Shown here piece by piece: positions 34,547 through 43,298 of a stretch of 64,000 nt of DNA. Source of the stretch: Bacteroidaceae bacterium (lineage in GTDB: Bacteria > Bacteroidota > Bacteroidia > Bacteroidales > Bacteroidaceae). Position numbers and translations under genes: made by a program. The notes under the pieces are model-generated. The model was not told where the DNA came from, searched no databases, and was given only the letters and a program-made list of their open reading frames with translations. Location: NCBI GenBank assembly GCA_017379075.1, contig JAFNXL010000041.1:1-64000 (forward strand), in the 5' to 3' direction. Numbering within the stretch: the first letter of the stretch is position 1; each line of letters opens with the position of its first letter.

Positions 34547-35353
34547 ATGAAACAAACGATGCCGTTATGGAAATGGATAACGCTGATTATCTTAGGACCA
34601 TTATTTTTTCTATTCCTGTCGCAAATAGTTCCAATAGTTGGTACCCTTAGCAATTCTTGGATTGGAAAAACAGTTCTTCTTTTTTTAGGAAGTTTTGTAG
34701 TACTAGAATTATATGCACTCTATATAAAAGTTTTTGAAAAAAGAACGCCGTGTGAACTGAAACTTAAAACATCTTTACCTGATCTACTGTTAGGCTTTAC
34801 AATAGGTGGACTGTTCATAGTTTGTGCCGTAGGCATATTAGCTCTGTTCGGAGTTTATAGAATTGAGGCGATAACTATCGATTGGATAGATCTTATCTTG
34901 AATTTTGCGATGTTATCAATAGTAGCGGTTAGCGAAGAAATTATTTTCCGAGGTCTCTTGTTCAGAATGATTAACGATAGATTCAGTAGCATACCTGCTT
35001 TTATCATATCTTCGCTAACATTTGGACTCATCCACCTAACCTCCGTTGATTTTTGGACAACTATGGCTATATCTGTTGAAGCCGGACTCATGTTAGCAGC
35101 AGCATATACATTACGGAATAATCTATGGGTTCCAATTGGAATACATTGGGCATGGAACTTATTCTTAGGCCCGATTTTCGGGGTTGGGGTTTCCGGAATA
35201 TCGCAGGATGCGTGTGTTATAATTCCAAAGATAACTGGGCCTTATATCTTAACAGGGGGAGATAATGGATTTGAAGGTTCAATTATCACTTTCTTATTGG
35301 GTGTTGCTATTGGTCTTGTTCTACTTCATTATAAAGCACGTAAAATTTTGTAA
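34547..35353 (+). CDS. CPBP-family intramembrane metalloprotease
   Basis: A 268-aa polytopic membrane protein with about seven or eight helices. It has the motifs of the CAAX-protease/bacteriocin-processing (Abi) family: EE at 130-131 with R135 in AVSEEIIFRGLLF, H163 in TFGLIHLTS, and H200...N204 in IGIHWAWN. Members process or protect against peptides, act as bacteriocin immunity proteins or have unknown roles. It lies directly after the DUF4377 lipoprotein gene and shares its AT-rich composition. The gene pair may form a small functional unit, but there is no bacteriocin gene in view. Confidence 0.88.
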   Translation: MKQTMPLWKWITLIILGPLFFLFLSQIVPIVGTLSNSWIGKTVLLFLGSFVVLELYALYIKVFEKRTPCELKLKTSLPDLLLGFTIGGLFIVCAVGILALFGVYRIEAITIDWIDLILNFAMLSIVAVSEEIIFRGLLFRMINDRFSSIPAFIISSLTFGLIHLTSVDFWTTMAISVEAGLMLAAAYTLRNNLWVPIGIHWAWNLFLGPIFGVGVSGISQDACVIIPKITGPYILTGGDNGFEGSIITFLLGVAIGLVLLHYKARKIL

Positions 35354-35373
35354 ATTTAATAATACAACTGGTT

Positions 35374-35735
35374 ATGAAAAGACTCATTTTTATACTATGC
35401 TTAGGTTTAGGTTGTTTTTCATTTAGTTATAGCCAAAGCACTGATGAAAAATTGCAGAGGCAATGAATAATTCCAATTGGTTTGCGTTAGATTTATTATA
35501 TCAAACAGAACCTAAAGATTCAATCAGTGAGTTCCTAGAAATATTTTCTCGTTGCCTTATCGGTAACAGACTAAACCGGCCAGATGTCTCTATCCCTGCG
35601 TTTACGGAATTATTCAATACTCAATCGGAAAACCTTGACCTTGGCAATCTGCTCAATTCGTCAATGATGTTTGCGATGGATTTAAACGGAACACTACCCA
35701 TAGACAGGCTCATCCCTGACAGGCACACTGTTTAG
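35374..35735 (+). pseudogene. Frameshifted and truncated gene for a secreted protein
   Basis: A signal-peptide start MKRLIFILCLGLGCFSFSYSQ at 35374 runs to a TGA at 35464-35466, while the continuing protein-like sequence MNNSNWFALDLLYQTEPKDS... is in another frame from 35463 to 35735. One missing base near 35455-35463 would join them, giving about 120 residues. The second part ends abruptly (RLIPDRHTV) without a known domain end, so the 3' end may be lost as well. An alternative is two overlapping small genes (ATGA), but a lone 30-residue signal peptide is unlikely. The family is not recognised with confidence. Confidence 0.5.
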
Positions 35736-35778
35736 CTCCAAAGTAGTTCATTCTTCCAATTGGTAGGAATGCTGATTT

Positions 35779-36339
35779 TTATAATTGCATTTTTAGGACA
35801 AGGATACCTAAGCACAGAGCTGTTGCCAGTGAAAGCAAAGTACCAGTCAATACATATTCAGACTTTTCATCACCTTTAGATGCTTCGCTAAAACGAAGAA
35901 TAGACTTTGCCGCAATTAAAAAACCGATGGCCTCATATTGAGACATTATAACAAATACAAGTATAAGTCCACGTTCCAACCAACCGATCAATTCTCCTGA
36001 ATGGAAATTTCCGTGTTCATCATTTTTTCTAGGGTTTATATTGACTTTGCACGTTTCAAGAATAAGCAATATCAATATGTTTGCAGGTTTTAATGCCAAC
36101 AATAAACCTACCATAGTCTTTAACCTTAGAGGATGATTTATGATAAATTCCTGTAAACATTCAGGGTTCCGCCAATCGTTATTCCATTTGCTGTATGCTG
36201 AAAACCAAATGTATGCACCCACGACGATTATGGCAATATGCACAATTTGGTCAGTGAGAAATATCCACAAATCATTTCGTTTGCTTTCCCCTGGAATAAC
36301 TTCATTTTGGGCATTATTGTTGCATACATATTTCTCATT
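35779..36339 (-). pseudogene. 5'-truncated DUF3307-type membrane protein gene
   Basis: The frame is open from about 36339 to the stop at 35779 (roughly 187 codons) but has no ATG near the beginning; only a TTG at 36270 could start it. The readable part (VGLLLALKPANILILLIL, ERGLILVFVIMSQYEAIGFLIAAKSILRF, YVLTGTLLSLATALC) matches the C-terminal region of DUF3307 membrane proteins as I know them. The N-terminal DUF3307 domain, about 100 residues, is missing. The break coincides with the first of three palindromic operators. A deletion that fused an operator region to the tail of the gene is the simplest reading. Confidence 0.6.
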
Positions 36340-36341
36340 TT

Positions 36342-36424
36342 ACAAGTGAATTAACTTGTTTCCTGTTATTGCAAGCGTATTTACTTGTTTTTGGATATTA
36401 CAAGTGATTTCGCTTGCAAATATA
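36342..36424 (-). promoter_or_regulatory. Operator array: three 18-bp palindromes spaced exactly 29 bp
   Basis: Three copies of (A/G)CAAG(T/C)-N6-(A/G)CTTG(T/C) occur at 36342-36359, 36371-36388 and 36400-36417. Start-to-start distance is 29 bp in both intervals. A minus-strand -7 box TATATTTG (36424-36417) abuts the third palindrome, so a protein bound there would overlap the initiation region. A dimeric repressor is the natural candidate. No regulator gene lies next to it now; DUF3307 genes are often paired with SatD-type DNA-binding proteins, so a lost satD-like gene is a possible owner. Confidence 0.6.
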
Positions 36425-36489
36425 ATAAGATTTCTTTATTTGATGGAATAAATGACCAACAATTATGTTATTATAGTTCGTAAAATTGA

Positions 36490-36693
36490 TTCTCTGCAAT
36501 AAAAAGCAATCCGCCAGCAGTTCTTACGGGAGATACTGACGGGTTGTATCATCCAAGTGTGCCTGGTTACAACCTCATTGAGTTTTCGGTCTTCTTTTGT
36601 TTTGTGGCTTATCCAATCGTTAAGGATGTGGACATGATTTTATCAGAGTGGCATAGGTTGTCGGCAAATCTTACATCGGATGAAAAACTTTGA
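36490..36693 (+). pseudogene. Open remnant of about 67 codons without a start
   Basis: From just after a TGA at 36487-36489 a frame stays open to TGA at 36691-36693 and reads like the end of a real protein: AVLTGDTDGLYHPSVPGYN, LIEFSVFFCFVAYPIVKDV, DMILSEWHRLSANLTSDEKL. No start codon fits and no family was recognised. It may be the 3' end of a gene lost in the same rearrangement that removed the gene behind the operator array. The evidence is composition and length only. Confidence 0.3.
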
Positions 36694-37913
36694 CAAATTG
36701 AGAATTTATAGGAAATCCAGCTGGAAAGTCGAAAATGCCCAGTTGGAAAATTTTTATTTCCCTGTTGGAAAATTATTTTTTCTCAGTTGGAAAATCAAAA
36801 TTTCGCAGTAGGGCAAAATAGGACGGCCTTTTAGGTTTGTTTTTGAACTATTTCGAGTGGTTTTTGTTCATTTTGACACCAATGTATGGTTCGCGGGAAA
36901 AAGTAAAAATGTTTGACATTGAGTGGTGAGTGGGTAGGGGGTAGCGATTGGCACACAGATGACACGGATGCGACGGATGATCACAGATTTTGACCAATGA
37001 GTTGTGAGCAATGAGCGTTTAACGAATATCGTTTGAATAATCTCCGTTGCCGGTTCCCGTCTTTCAGACGCCATTTATATACGGACATTATAAACCGGAG
37101 GCTTGAAAGCCCCCGGCTATTCATGTTCCCGTCTTTCAGACGTTTTTTCTTTTCAGTAAATAAGTAGTGGCGTCTGAAGGACGCGATGCCCGAAAGGGCG
37201 AATAGCCGCGGGTTCTTGAACCCGTGGTATTCAAGCGTCCCTCACACATCCGCCGTCTGCAAAGACGGGGATCGGAAACGGCTTTTGAGCAATGAGTAGT
37301 GAGTGATGAGCGGTGAGTTTTTTCGACAAAAGAACAAAAGAACATTTTTCTGTTGTCGGGTCACAGACCCTTATACTCAAAAACAGCGAATAACATATTC
37401 GCCGTAACAGAGGAACGAGGGAGTAGGGACGTCTGTGTGCAGCGCCCGAAGAGAACGCGAGAGTTATAATCTCACGCGAATCCCACGAATCTCGCAAAAT
37501 ATTACTTTATGCCTTTGGTGGGATTGGCGTGATTTGCGTGAGTAAAAACCTCGGACGCTGCACGCAGACGTCCCTACCTCTTCACCGCTCACCGTTTAAT
37601 AATGGCACGCAGATGACACAGATGCGACAGATTACCGCAGATTTAATTTTTTGACAGAGGAACAAAAGGACCTATTTTTCTTTTGGTTCTTCTGTCGGAA
37701 AAACTCACCGCTCATCACTCACCGCTCATCACTCACTACTCATTGCTCATAACTCAAAAATCTGTCGTATCTGTGTCATCTGTGTGCCATTCACCATATT
37801 TGTCAAAAAACATGAAAAAGGGATTTGGGGGTGAGATACGAAAATGCGGAAACATTCAACCTTCTTATAATCAACCGAATGCAAATCCGCAAAATTACCT
37901 CTGAAAACAAACG
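36694..37913. repeat. Repeat-rich non-coding region
   Basis: No convincing gene. Contents: imperfect direct repeats of AGTTGGAAAATN with 30-35-bp spacing near 36718-36812; GTTCCCGTCTTTCAGACG at 37053-37070 and 37125-37142; hairpins such as GCCCGAAAGGGC near 37189 and CGGGTTCTTGAACCCG near 37208; a GATGACAC(A/G)GATGCGAC motif at 36950-36994 and 37604-37644 and inverted at 37757-37788; and a long inverted pair, 37286-37335 with 37686-37749, identical apart from a few bases and one extra 14-bp unit. This is typical of decaying, repeat-seeded intergenic DNA. Confidence 0.6.
37423..37577. mobile_element. MITE-like 155-bp element with 27-bp terminal inverted repeats
   Basis: The left end 37423-37449 (GTAGGGACGTCTG...) and right end 37551-37577 (...CAGACGTCCCTAC) are reverse complements over 27 bases with two mismatches. 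Inside, a second inverted pair occurs (CTCACGCGAATCCCAC near 37471 against GTGGGATTGGCGTGA.. near 37519). There is no coding capacity. This architecture fits a non-autonomous miniature inverted-repeat element or large hairpin; no clear target-site duplication was seen. Confidence 0.45.
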
Positions 37914-37957
37914 AAAAAAAGACTTAAGTGTTACTGGATTTTCACTTAAGTCTTTTT
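37914..37957 (-). terminator. Terminator of the GH78-like gene
   Basis: AAAAAAAGACTTAAGTG (37914-37930) pairs with CACTTAAGTCTTTTT (37943-37957). On the minus strand it ends in a run of T, 78 nt past the stop codon. Two more CACTTAA(G/C)TG copies lie between the stop and this hairpin (near 37965 and 37986), so alternative folds are possible. Confidence 0.8.
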
Positions 37958-38034
37958 GCGGAAACACTTAACTGTTACGGAAGAAACACTTAAGTGTTAT
38001 TTTTGCCCGGTTTTTGTGTAAAGTTTTTTCCCGT

Positions 38035-40275
38035 TTAATCATTCTTTGTCGTAATGGTGCAGCTGCTGAGACCCGGTGAGGTGTGCTCATAGGTATAGCC
38101 TTGGGGCAGTTTGAGGCTGACATCCATCTGGCCGTCCTGCATGGTCCATTCCACATCTACGGATTCATTGCCAACGGGGATGGAACCCTTGCAATGCTTC
38201 AGACCACAGTCGGTGAAGCGGAGCGTCACCTTCTTCTCGGTGGGTGAGATGTCATATACGCCCAAAACATCGCGATAGAGCACACGGGCCATGTGGGCGG
38301 CAAATCCGTGGTTGCAGCTGGCAGAGGTGGTCATGTTCTCCCACAGCGTGCCGGTCTGGCGTGCCATAGGCAGATAGTATGACTGGTTCTCCTCCAAAAT
38401 CTGCTTGCTTCGGCCTTCGCTTGAGAGCAGTTCCATGCGCAGATAGTTGCCGATGAAGGCGTTAGAAGGATGGATCTCGGGATATGCCTTTGAGGTCTGG
38501 CGCACGGGGCCGAACTCGTTCATCATCTTTGCCCACAGTTCGGGATGGCTTTGGGGAGTGGCTGTGCCCAGATAGAAGGCATAGTACTGGCAGGTTTCGG
38601 TGCGGTTGCGGGTAACTTCGAGTTTGCCGCCCTTGCCACGCACAGCGTTGTCCACAAAGAATTCTCCGTCATAGGACTGTTCCACAATGGCTTTTCTTAC
38701 CTGTGCCGCCTGTTGGGTCAGTGCCTGGTCGTCATAAAGGCGGCCAATTACCTCAAGCATTTTGGCATAAAGCATATTGCTGGGGTAGTTCACATCCTGT
38801 ACCAGACTGTTGGCTGCAGACCATTCCACGAATACCCATCGGCTGAGCTTCTCCAGCAAACCGTCTTCATTGAGGAAGGGTTTGAAGTAGTCCACCAGTT
38901 CATAGACGCGTGTCTTGGCACGGTCTACCAATTCGCGGTCGCCGCTACGGTGAAGGTATTCTTCCAGTTCCAGTACAAACCACATGGCCCAGTTGGGGAT
39001 ATGGTTTTGGTTGGGATGGTCGCTGGGATAGCACATAGGCAGCATTCCCTTGTCAATGTGCTTGAACGCCTTGGGCAGGAGGAAATTCTCCAGGAAGTTC
39101 TTCTCTATGCGTGTATGACCGGAAAAGTCAAAGGCTACACGACTGGAGAAATAGCTGTCGCAGAGCCATCCGGCACGTTCGCGGGAGGGGCAGTCCATGA
39201 AGATGTCCACAGCATTCTGACGGTGAGTCTCGCGGGCAGCCTCGAACAGTTCGTTGGTCTCTTCATTGTCACACTGGAAGGTGGCACGCTTTACGTCAGA
39301 ACCGCAGTAGTCTCGCATGTAGACGCGCTCCACCTGGCAACTGCCCTTGTCCACATACACTTCCATGAACTTCATGGTGTATGGTTCGAAAGACTCCAAC
39401 GTGTAGGTGCCGGGTTGCAGTTCATAGGTGATATAGGCATAGCATCCCATGCGTCCGGGGTTGACGCGTTCGCCGCTAAGAATCTCGTCGAAGCCCAGGC
39501 GAAGGCTGGTGGGTTCGGCAACCTGAAGTTGAATGCCCAGGAAACCGGAACTGTTGCACTTGAAGCTATACAAGTTGTCGGCTATCTGTTCTGCCTGGTG
39601 AACCGTATAGTCGGGATAGGGCACATGGCGGCTGAGCAGCTGCTTGGTCTCCTGTTCTGCCAGCTTGACCGGCTCGGATTCTGCCCAATCTTTCTTTACA
39701 GCCCACTCTTCATAAGCGGGGTCCAGTACATAATGTTCTATGTAGGGACGCTGGAAACTGAACTCGCGGACATCCTGTCTGCGCTGTTTCAGGTCGTAGG
39801 CGGTGAAGTCCTTTCCGGTGGCAGCCACCACTTTGCCGTTTACCTCCACCTCGGCTTGCAGGAAGGAAGGCTGGTTCAGCAGATAGTAATTGTCATCGTT
39901 GTATCCGGCCACTTCCAGTGCCACGATGTTTGTGCCAAACTTCAGATAGGGCTTGATGTCGTAACAGTCGATGCGGTAGAAATCGTGTGCCGCCACACTA
40001 GGGCCATGCGCCACGAACTCACCGTTAACCTTGAGCCGGTAGTCGCAAGAGGCGGTCAGTTTGACATAGGCGGTTGAGGCGAAATAGGAATTGAATTGTT
40101 CTCTGAAGTGCAGTGTCAGGTTCTTCTCTGTCTCTCTGCCTTCTGCCCATACAGGTTTGGCCTGGGCAAAGGTGTCGACTTCACGCAAGTCGGCGATAGG
40201 TTCTGAACAGCTGGAAACAGCAAGTGCCATGACCAAAGCTGCCATACATTTCTTTGTCAATGATTGTATTTTCAT
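38035..40275 (-). CDS. GH78-like alpha-L-rhamnosidase, lipoprotein
   Basis: A 746-aa exported lipoprotein (lipobox VSSC, C23). The N-terminal ~330 residues form beta-sandwich modules, including a rhamnosidase-type carbohydrate-binding region (YRLKVNGEFVAHGP, YDIKPYLKFGTNIVALEVAGY). The (alpha/alpha)6 catalytic domain follows, with FQCDNEETNELFEAAR, the signature DCPSRERAGWLCDSYFSS holding the likely acid and neighbouring Asp/Glu, and a small C-terminal beta domain with KKVTLRF. It should cleave terminal alpha-L-rhamnose from pectin or glycosides, though the signature differs slightly from the classical DCPxRxERxGWxGD form. It lies downstream of the M16 gene with a hairpin in between. Confidence 0.82.
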   Translation of the reverse strand: MKIQSLTKKCMAALVMALAVSSCSEPIADLREVDTFAQAKPVWAEGRETEKNLTLHFREQFNSYFASTAYVKLTASCDYRLKVNGEFVAHGPSVAAHDFYRIDCYDIKPYLKFGTNIVALEVAGYNDDNYYLLNQPSFLQAEVEVNGKVVAATGKDFTAYDLKQRRQDVREFSFQRPYIEHYVLDPAYEEWAVKKDWAESEPVKLAEQETKQLLSRHVPYPDYTVHQAEQIADNLYSFKCNSSGFLGIQLQVAEPTSLRLGFDEILSGERVNPGRMGCYAYITYELQPGTYTLESFEPYTMKFMEVYVDKGSCQVERVYMRDYCGSDVKRATFQCDNEETNELFEAARETHRQNAVDIFMDCPSRERAGWLCDSYFSSRVAFDFSGHTRIEKNFLENFLLPKAFKHIDKGMLPMCYPSDHPNQNHIPNWAMWFVLELEEYLHRSGDRELVDRAKTRVYELVDYFKPFLNEDGLLEKLSRWVFVEWSAANSLVQDVNYPSNMLYAKMLEVIGRLYDDQALTQQAAQVRKAIVEQSYDGEFFVDNAVRGKGGKLEVTRNRTETCQYYAFYLGTATPQSHPELWAKMMNEFGPVRQTSKAYPEIHPSNAFIGNYLRMELLSSEGRSKQILEENQSYYLPMARQTGTLWENMTTSASCNHGFAAHMARVLYRDVLGVYDISPTEKKVTLRFTDCGLKHCKGSIPVGNESVDVEWTMQDGQMDVSLKLPQGYTYEHTSPGLSSCTITTKND

Positions 40276-40288
40276 GTCAGATTAGATT

Positions 40289-40328
40289 TTGGGCGGTTTA
40301 CGGAATGCGTTGACCGTAAACCGCCCAA
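40289..40328. terminator. Hairpin between the M16 and GH78-like genes
   Basis: TTGGGCGGTTTACGG (40289-40303) pairs perfectly with CCGTAAACCGCCCAA (40314-40328). It lies 15 nt after the M16 stop and 13 nt before the GH78-like start. There is no U tract on the minus strand, so it may be a weak terminator, an RNA-stability element or a processing site that separates expression of the two genes. Confidence 0.5.
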
Positions 40329-40343
40329 TTATTAAATTGTTTA

Positions 40344-43262
40344 TTAATAGCCGAAAATGTCTTCGGTTGTCAGTTCTACAACGGTTCCCATCTTCTTCAG
40401 GGCTTCCATGTCAAGATCTTCCTTCTTGCCGAGGATACCATAATGATAGGTGCGTCCCTTGACCCATTCCTGCTGGAACTTGATGACATCCTGCAGCGTC
40501 ATGGCCTGAATCTTTTCATAAAGAAGCTTGCGGATATCTTCTGTACGGTTCATGTCCTGCGCATTGACATAGTTCCACAGGATGCTGCTCTTGTTTACAC
40601 GCTCGGTGCGGAGACGGGCAATGATGGCTTCCTTGGCCAGTTTGAATGCAGGTTCGCTCTGGGGCATCTCGTTGATAATCTCGTTAAATGCCTTGATGGC
40701 ATCCATCATCTTGTCGTTCTGGGTGGCAATATAGCTCATGAATGTATAGTCGTACTTCACAAAAGAGGGAGCGGAAAGGCCGGCGTAGGCGGTGTAGGCC
40801 AGACCGCGGCTTTCGCGCATTTCCTGGAATACGATTGAGTTCATGCCGCCGCTGAAGTATTCTGAGTACATCTGACGGGTGGGTTCGATGTTGATGTCAT
40901 ACTTTTCGTCACGGTGTGAGAACTGAGACATGTAGATCTGCTTGGCGTCGTAAGGAGCGATGAAGATCTTTGTCTCATCGGTGTTGGCCTGCTTCAGCTC
41001 CACTCCGGCGGGGATATCCTTCAGCGTTTTGGGGGTGCGGTGCTCCTTATCGAGCAAAGCAATCAGTTCCTTCTCTGTGGCAGGACCATAGTAGAGGATG
41101 CGGTGCTTGTAACCGAAGATGTTGTGGATGCGCTCTACCAGTTCCTGGGGATTGGCTGTCTGCAATTCCTCTGCTGAGGGAATGGTCTTCTTGATTTCGG
41201 GGCCCCAGGTCACATACTGGCGGAGTTGTGAGAAGTTTGTGCCTTGGTTGGCCTTGGCGTCAATGCGGCTCTTCAGAATGTCGCCCACGAGGTTGGTGTA
41301 TGCAGGGGCATTTGCCTGTGCGTCAGCCATCAGTTTCTCAAACAATGCGATGGCCTTGGGCATATTCTCTGCCAAACCGCTGATGGAAACGTATGTGCGC
41401 TCTGAACCGGGCTTCACGTTGAAACTGCATCCCATGCGGAAGAACTCACTCTTCACCTGTTCGGGTGTCATGTCGCTGGTACCCAGATACTCCATGTAAC
41501 CGGCAGCGATGCCCAACATCTTGTCGTTGTAGTTACCCATATCAAAGAGATAGGTCAGTTCGAACAGCTGGTTGGTGGTGTTGGGGGTGTAGAGAACGGG
41601 CACGCCTGAGGCTGTCTGCAACTTCACGATGTCCTTGTCATAATCCAGGAACTTGGGCTCGATGGGTGCCACAGAAGTCTGCTGAATTTCGGTAAGGAAG
41701 GTGCTTGCGGTATCGCGGTTCATGAAGATGGGGGTAATCTGAGGCTTGTCAATCTTCATTTCATTGGGATCAACACCCTGGCGCTTGTAGATGATGGCAC
41801 AGTTGTTTTCGTTGAGGTATTTGTTGGCAAAGTCCACAATGTCCTGCTTGGTTATCTTGGCAAGGCGGTCCATGCGTCCTACCTCGTCGGCCCAGTTGCT
41901 GCCGTTAACGAATGAATTCACAAACATGTCGGCACGTGAGTCATTGCTTTCCAACTGCGATTGCTGTGAGCGGCGGTAAGTGTTGAGGATGCCTTCCAAC
42001 AGTCCTTCGTCGAAGTTGCCCTCGCGCAGATTCTTCAACTCAGCAAAGAAAAGGTCTTTAACCTCTTCAAGTGTCTGTCCTTGCTTGGGAGCACCGTAGA
42101 TGATGAAGGCGCTGTAGTCTGCCATGCTGAAGGGAGTACACAAACCGTACAGAACCTTTTGCTGCTGAATCAGGTTCAGGTCGAACAAACCGGCGGTTCC
42201 GTTGAACAGAATCTGAGAAAGCAGCTCAAGTTTTTCTCCATCGGGATGTGCTGCTCCGGGGAAACGCCATGACAGGAATACCAATTCGGCTTCGCGGCCA
42301 ACCACTTCGGCAACGATGGGTTCTGTGATGGGTTTCTCTTCGGGGAACTCCAGCTTGGGCAGGTTGGGATTGGGCTGCATGCCACCGAAGTACTTGTCAA
42401 TGATGGCAATCATCTCATCGGGGTTGAAATCACCGCTCAGACAGATGGCCATATTGTTGGGTACATACCAGGTCTTGTGATAGTTCTTGATGTTGGTGAT
42501 GGAGGGGTTCTTCAAGTGTTCCTGTGTGCCCAGAACGGTTTGTGTTCCGTAGGGGTGGTTGGGGAAAAGTACGTTGTTGATCTTTTCCAGCACCTTGCGG
42601 ATGTCGTTGGTCAGGGACATGTTCTTCTCCTCATATACGGTCTCCAACTCGGTGTGGAATCCGCGGATGGTGGCGTTTTGGAAACGGTCTGCCTGAATCT
42701 TTGCCCAGTTTTCAATCTGGTTGCTGGGGATGTCCTCGGTATAGCAAGTGACATCGTAGCTGGTGTAGGCGTTTGTTCCGTTGGCTCCGATGGCAGACAT
42801 CAGCTTGTCGTACTCGTTGGGAATGCTGATCTTTGAAGCCTCGTAGCTCAGACTGTCTATTACCTTGTAGATGGCCTTGCGCTCTGCATCATCTGTTGTC
42901 TTGCGATACACTTCAAACTGCTTTTCAATCTCGTCGAGCAAAGGCTTTTCCTGTTCAAAGTTCTGTGTGCCGAACTTTTCGGTACCCTTGAACATCAAGT
43001 GCTCAAAGTAGTGTGCCAGACCAGTGGTCTCTGCGGGGTCGTTCTTTCCACCCACACGCACGGCGATGTAGGTTTGGATACGGGGCTCCTCGTCATTGAC
43101 GGTCATGTACACTTTCAAACCGTTGTCAAGCGTGTAGATACGCGCCTTCAACGGGTCGTTGGGTACGGTCTCGTAGCTGTATTTGCCTTGCGTACAGCCG
43201 ACAAATACAAATGCAGCCAGCACCATCAGTGCATGCAGCATTGTTTTGAATGAATTCTTCAT
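40344..43262 (-). CDS. M16-family (pitrilysin/insulinase) zinc protease, lipoprotein
   Basis: A 972-aa protein made of two M16 halves. The first half carries the inverted zinc motif H84-Y-F-E87-H88 in GLAHYFEHLMFKGT and the downstream glutamates in GFHTELETVYEEKN, so it is the active half. The second half (from about 500) lacks the motif, as is usual for the inactive half. The signal peptide has a lipobox (VFVGC, C23), so it is anchored in the periplasm or at the surface. The ATG at 43262 is preferred over a TTG six bases upstream. It follows the DUF4832-like gene by 36 nt. M16 proteases degrade short peptides or process exported proteins; the substrate is unknown. Confidence 0.92.
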   Translation of the reverse strand: MKNSFKTMLHALMVLAAFVFVGCTQGKYSYETVPNDPLKARIYTLDNGLKVYMTVNDEEPRIQTYIAVRVGGKNDPAETTGLAHYFEHLMFKGTEKFGTQNFEQEKPLLDEIEKQFEVYRKTTDDAERKAIYKVIDSLSYEASKISIPNEYDKLMSAIGANGTNAYTSYDVTCYTEDIPSNQIENWAKIQADRFQNATIRGFHTELETVYEEKNMSLTNDIRKVLEKINNVLFPNHPYGTQTVLGTQEHLKNPSITNIKNYHKTWYVPNNMAICLSGDFNPDEMIAIIDKYFGGMQPNPNLPKLEFPEEKPITEPIVAEVVGREAELVFLSWRFPGAAHPDGEKLELLSQILFNGTAGLFDLNLIQQQKVLYGLCTPFSMADYSAFIIYGAPKQGQTLEEVKDLFFAELKNLREGNFDEGLLEGILNTYRRSQQSQLESNDSRADMFVNSFVNGSNWADEVGRMDRLAKITKQDIVDFANKYLNENNCAIIYKRQGVDPNEMKIDKPQITPIFMNRDTASTFLTEIQQTSVAPIEPKFLDYDKDIVKLQTASGVPVLYTPNTTNQLFELTYLFDMGNYNDKMLGIAAGYMEYLGTSDMTPEQVKSEFFRMGCSFNVKPGSERTYVSISGLAENMPKAIALFEKLMADAQANAPAYTNLVGDILKSRIDAKANQGTNFSQLRQYVTWGPEIKKTIPSAEELQTANPQELVERIHNIFGYKHRILYYGPATEKELIALLDKEHRTPKTLKDIPAGVELKQANTDETKIFIAPYDAKQIYMSQFSHRDEKYDINIEPTRQMYSEYFSGGMNSIVFQEMRESRGLAYTAYAGLSAPSFVKYDYTFMSYIATQNDKMMDAIKAFNEIINEMPQSEPAFKLAKEAIIARLRTERVNKSSILWNYVNAQDMNRTEDIRKLLYEKIQAMTLQDVIKFQQEWVKGRTYHYGILGKKEDLDMEALKKMGTVVELTTEDIFGY

Positions 43263-43298
43263 AATCAATCTTTTTAAATTATATTACTGTTTTGATTT

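Noticed and set aside
37812..37904. Short frame MKKGFGGEIRKCGNIQPS in the repeat-rich gap
   Set aside because: Thirty codons with no promoter, leader or recognisable family, in non-coding repeats.
38545..40077. Plus-strand open frame of 510 codons opposite the GH78-like gene
   Set aside because: It is the reverse-frame shadow of a clear rhamnosidase gene; its protein has no domain, signal peptide or family pattern.
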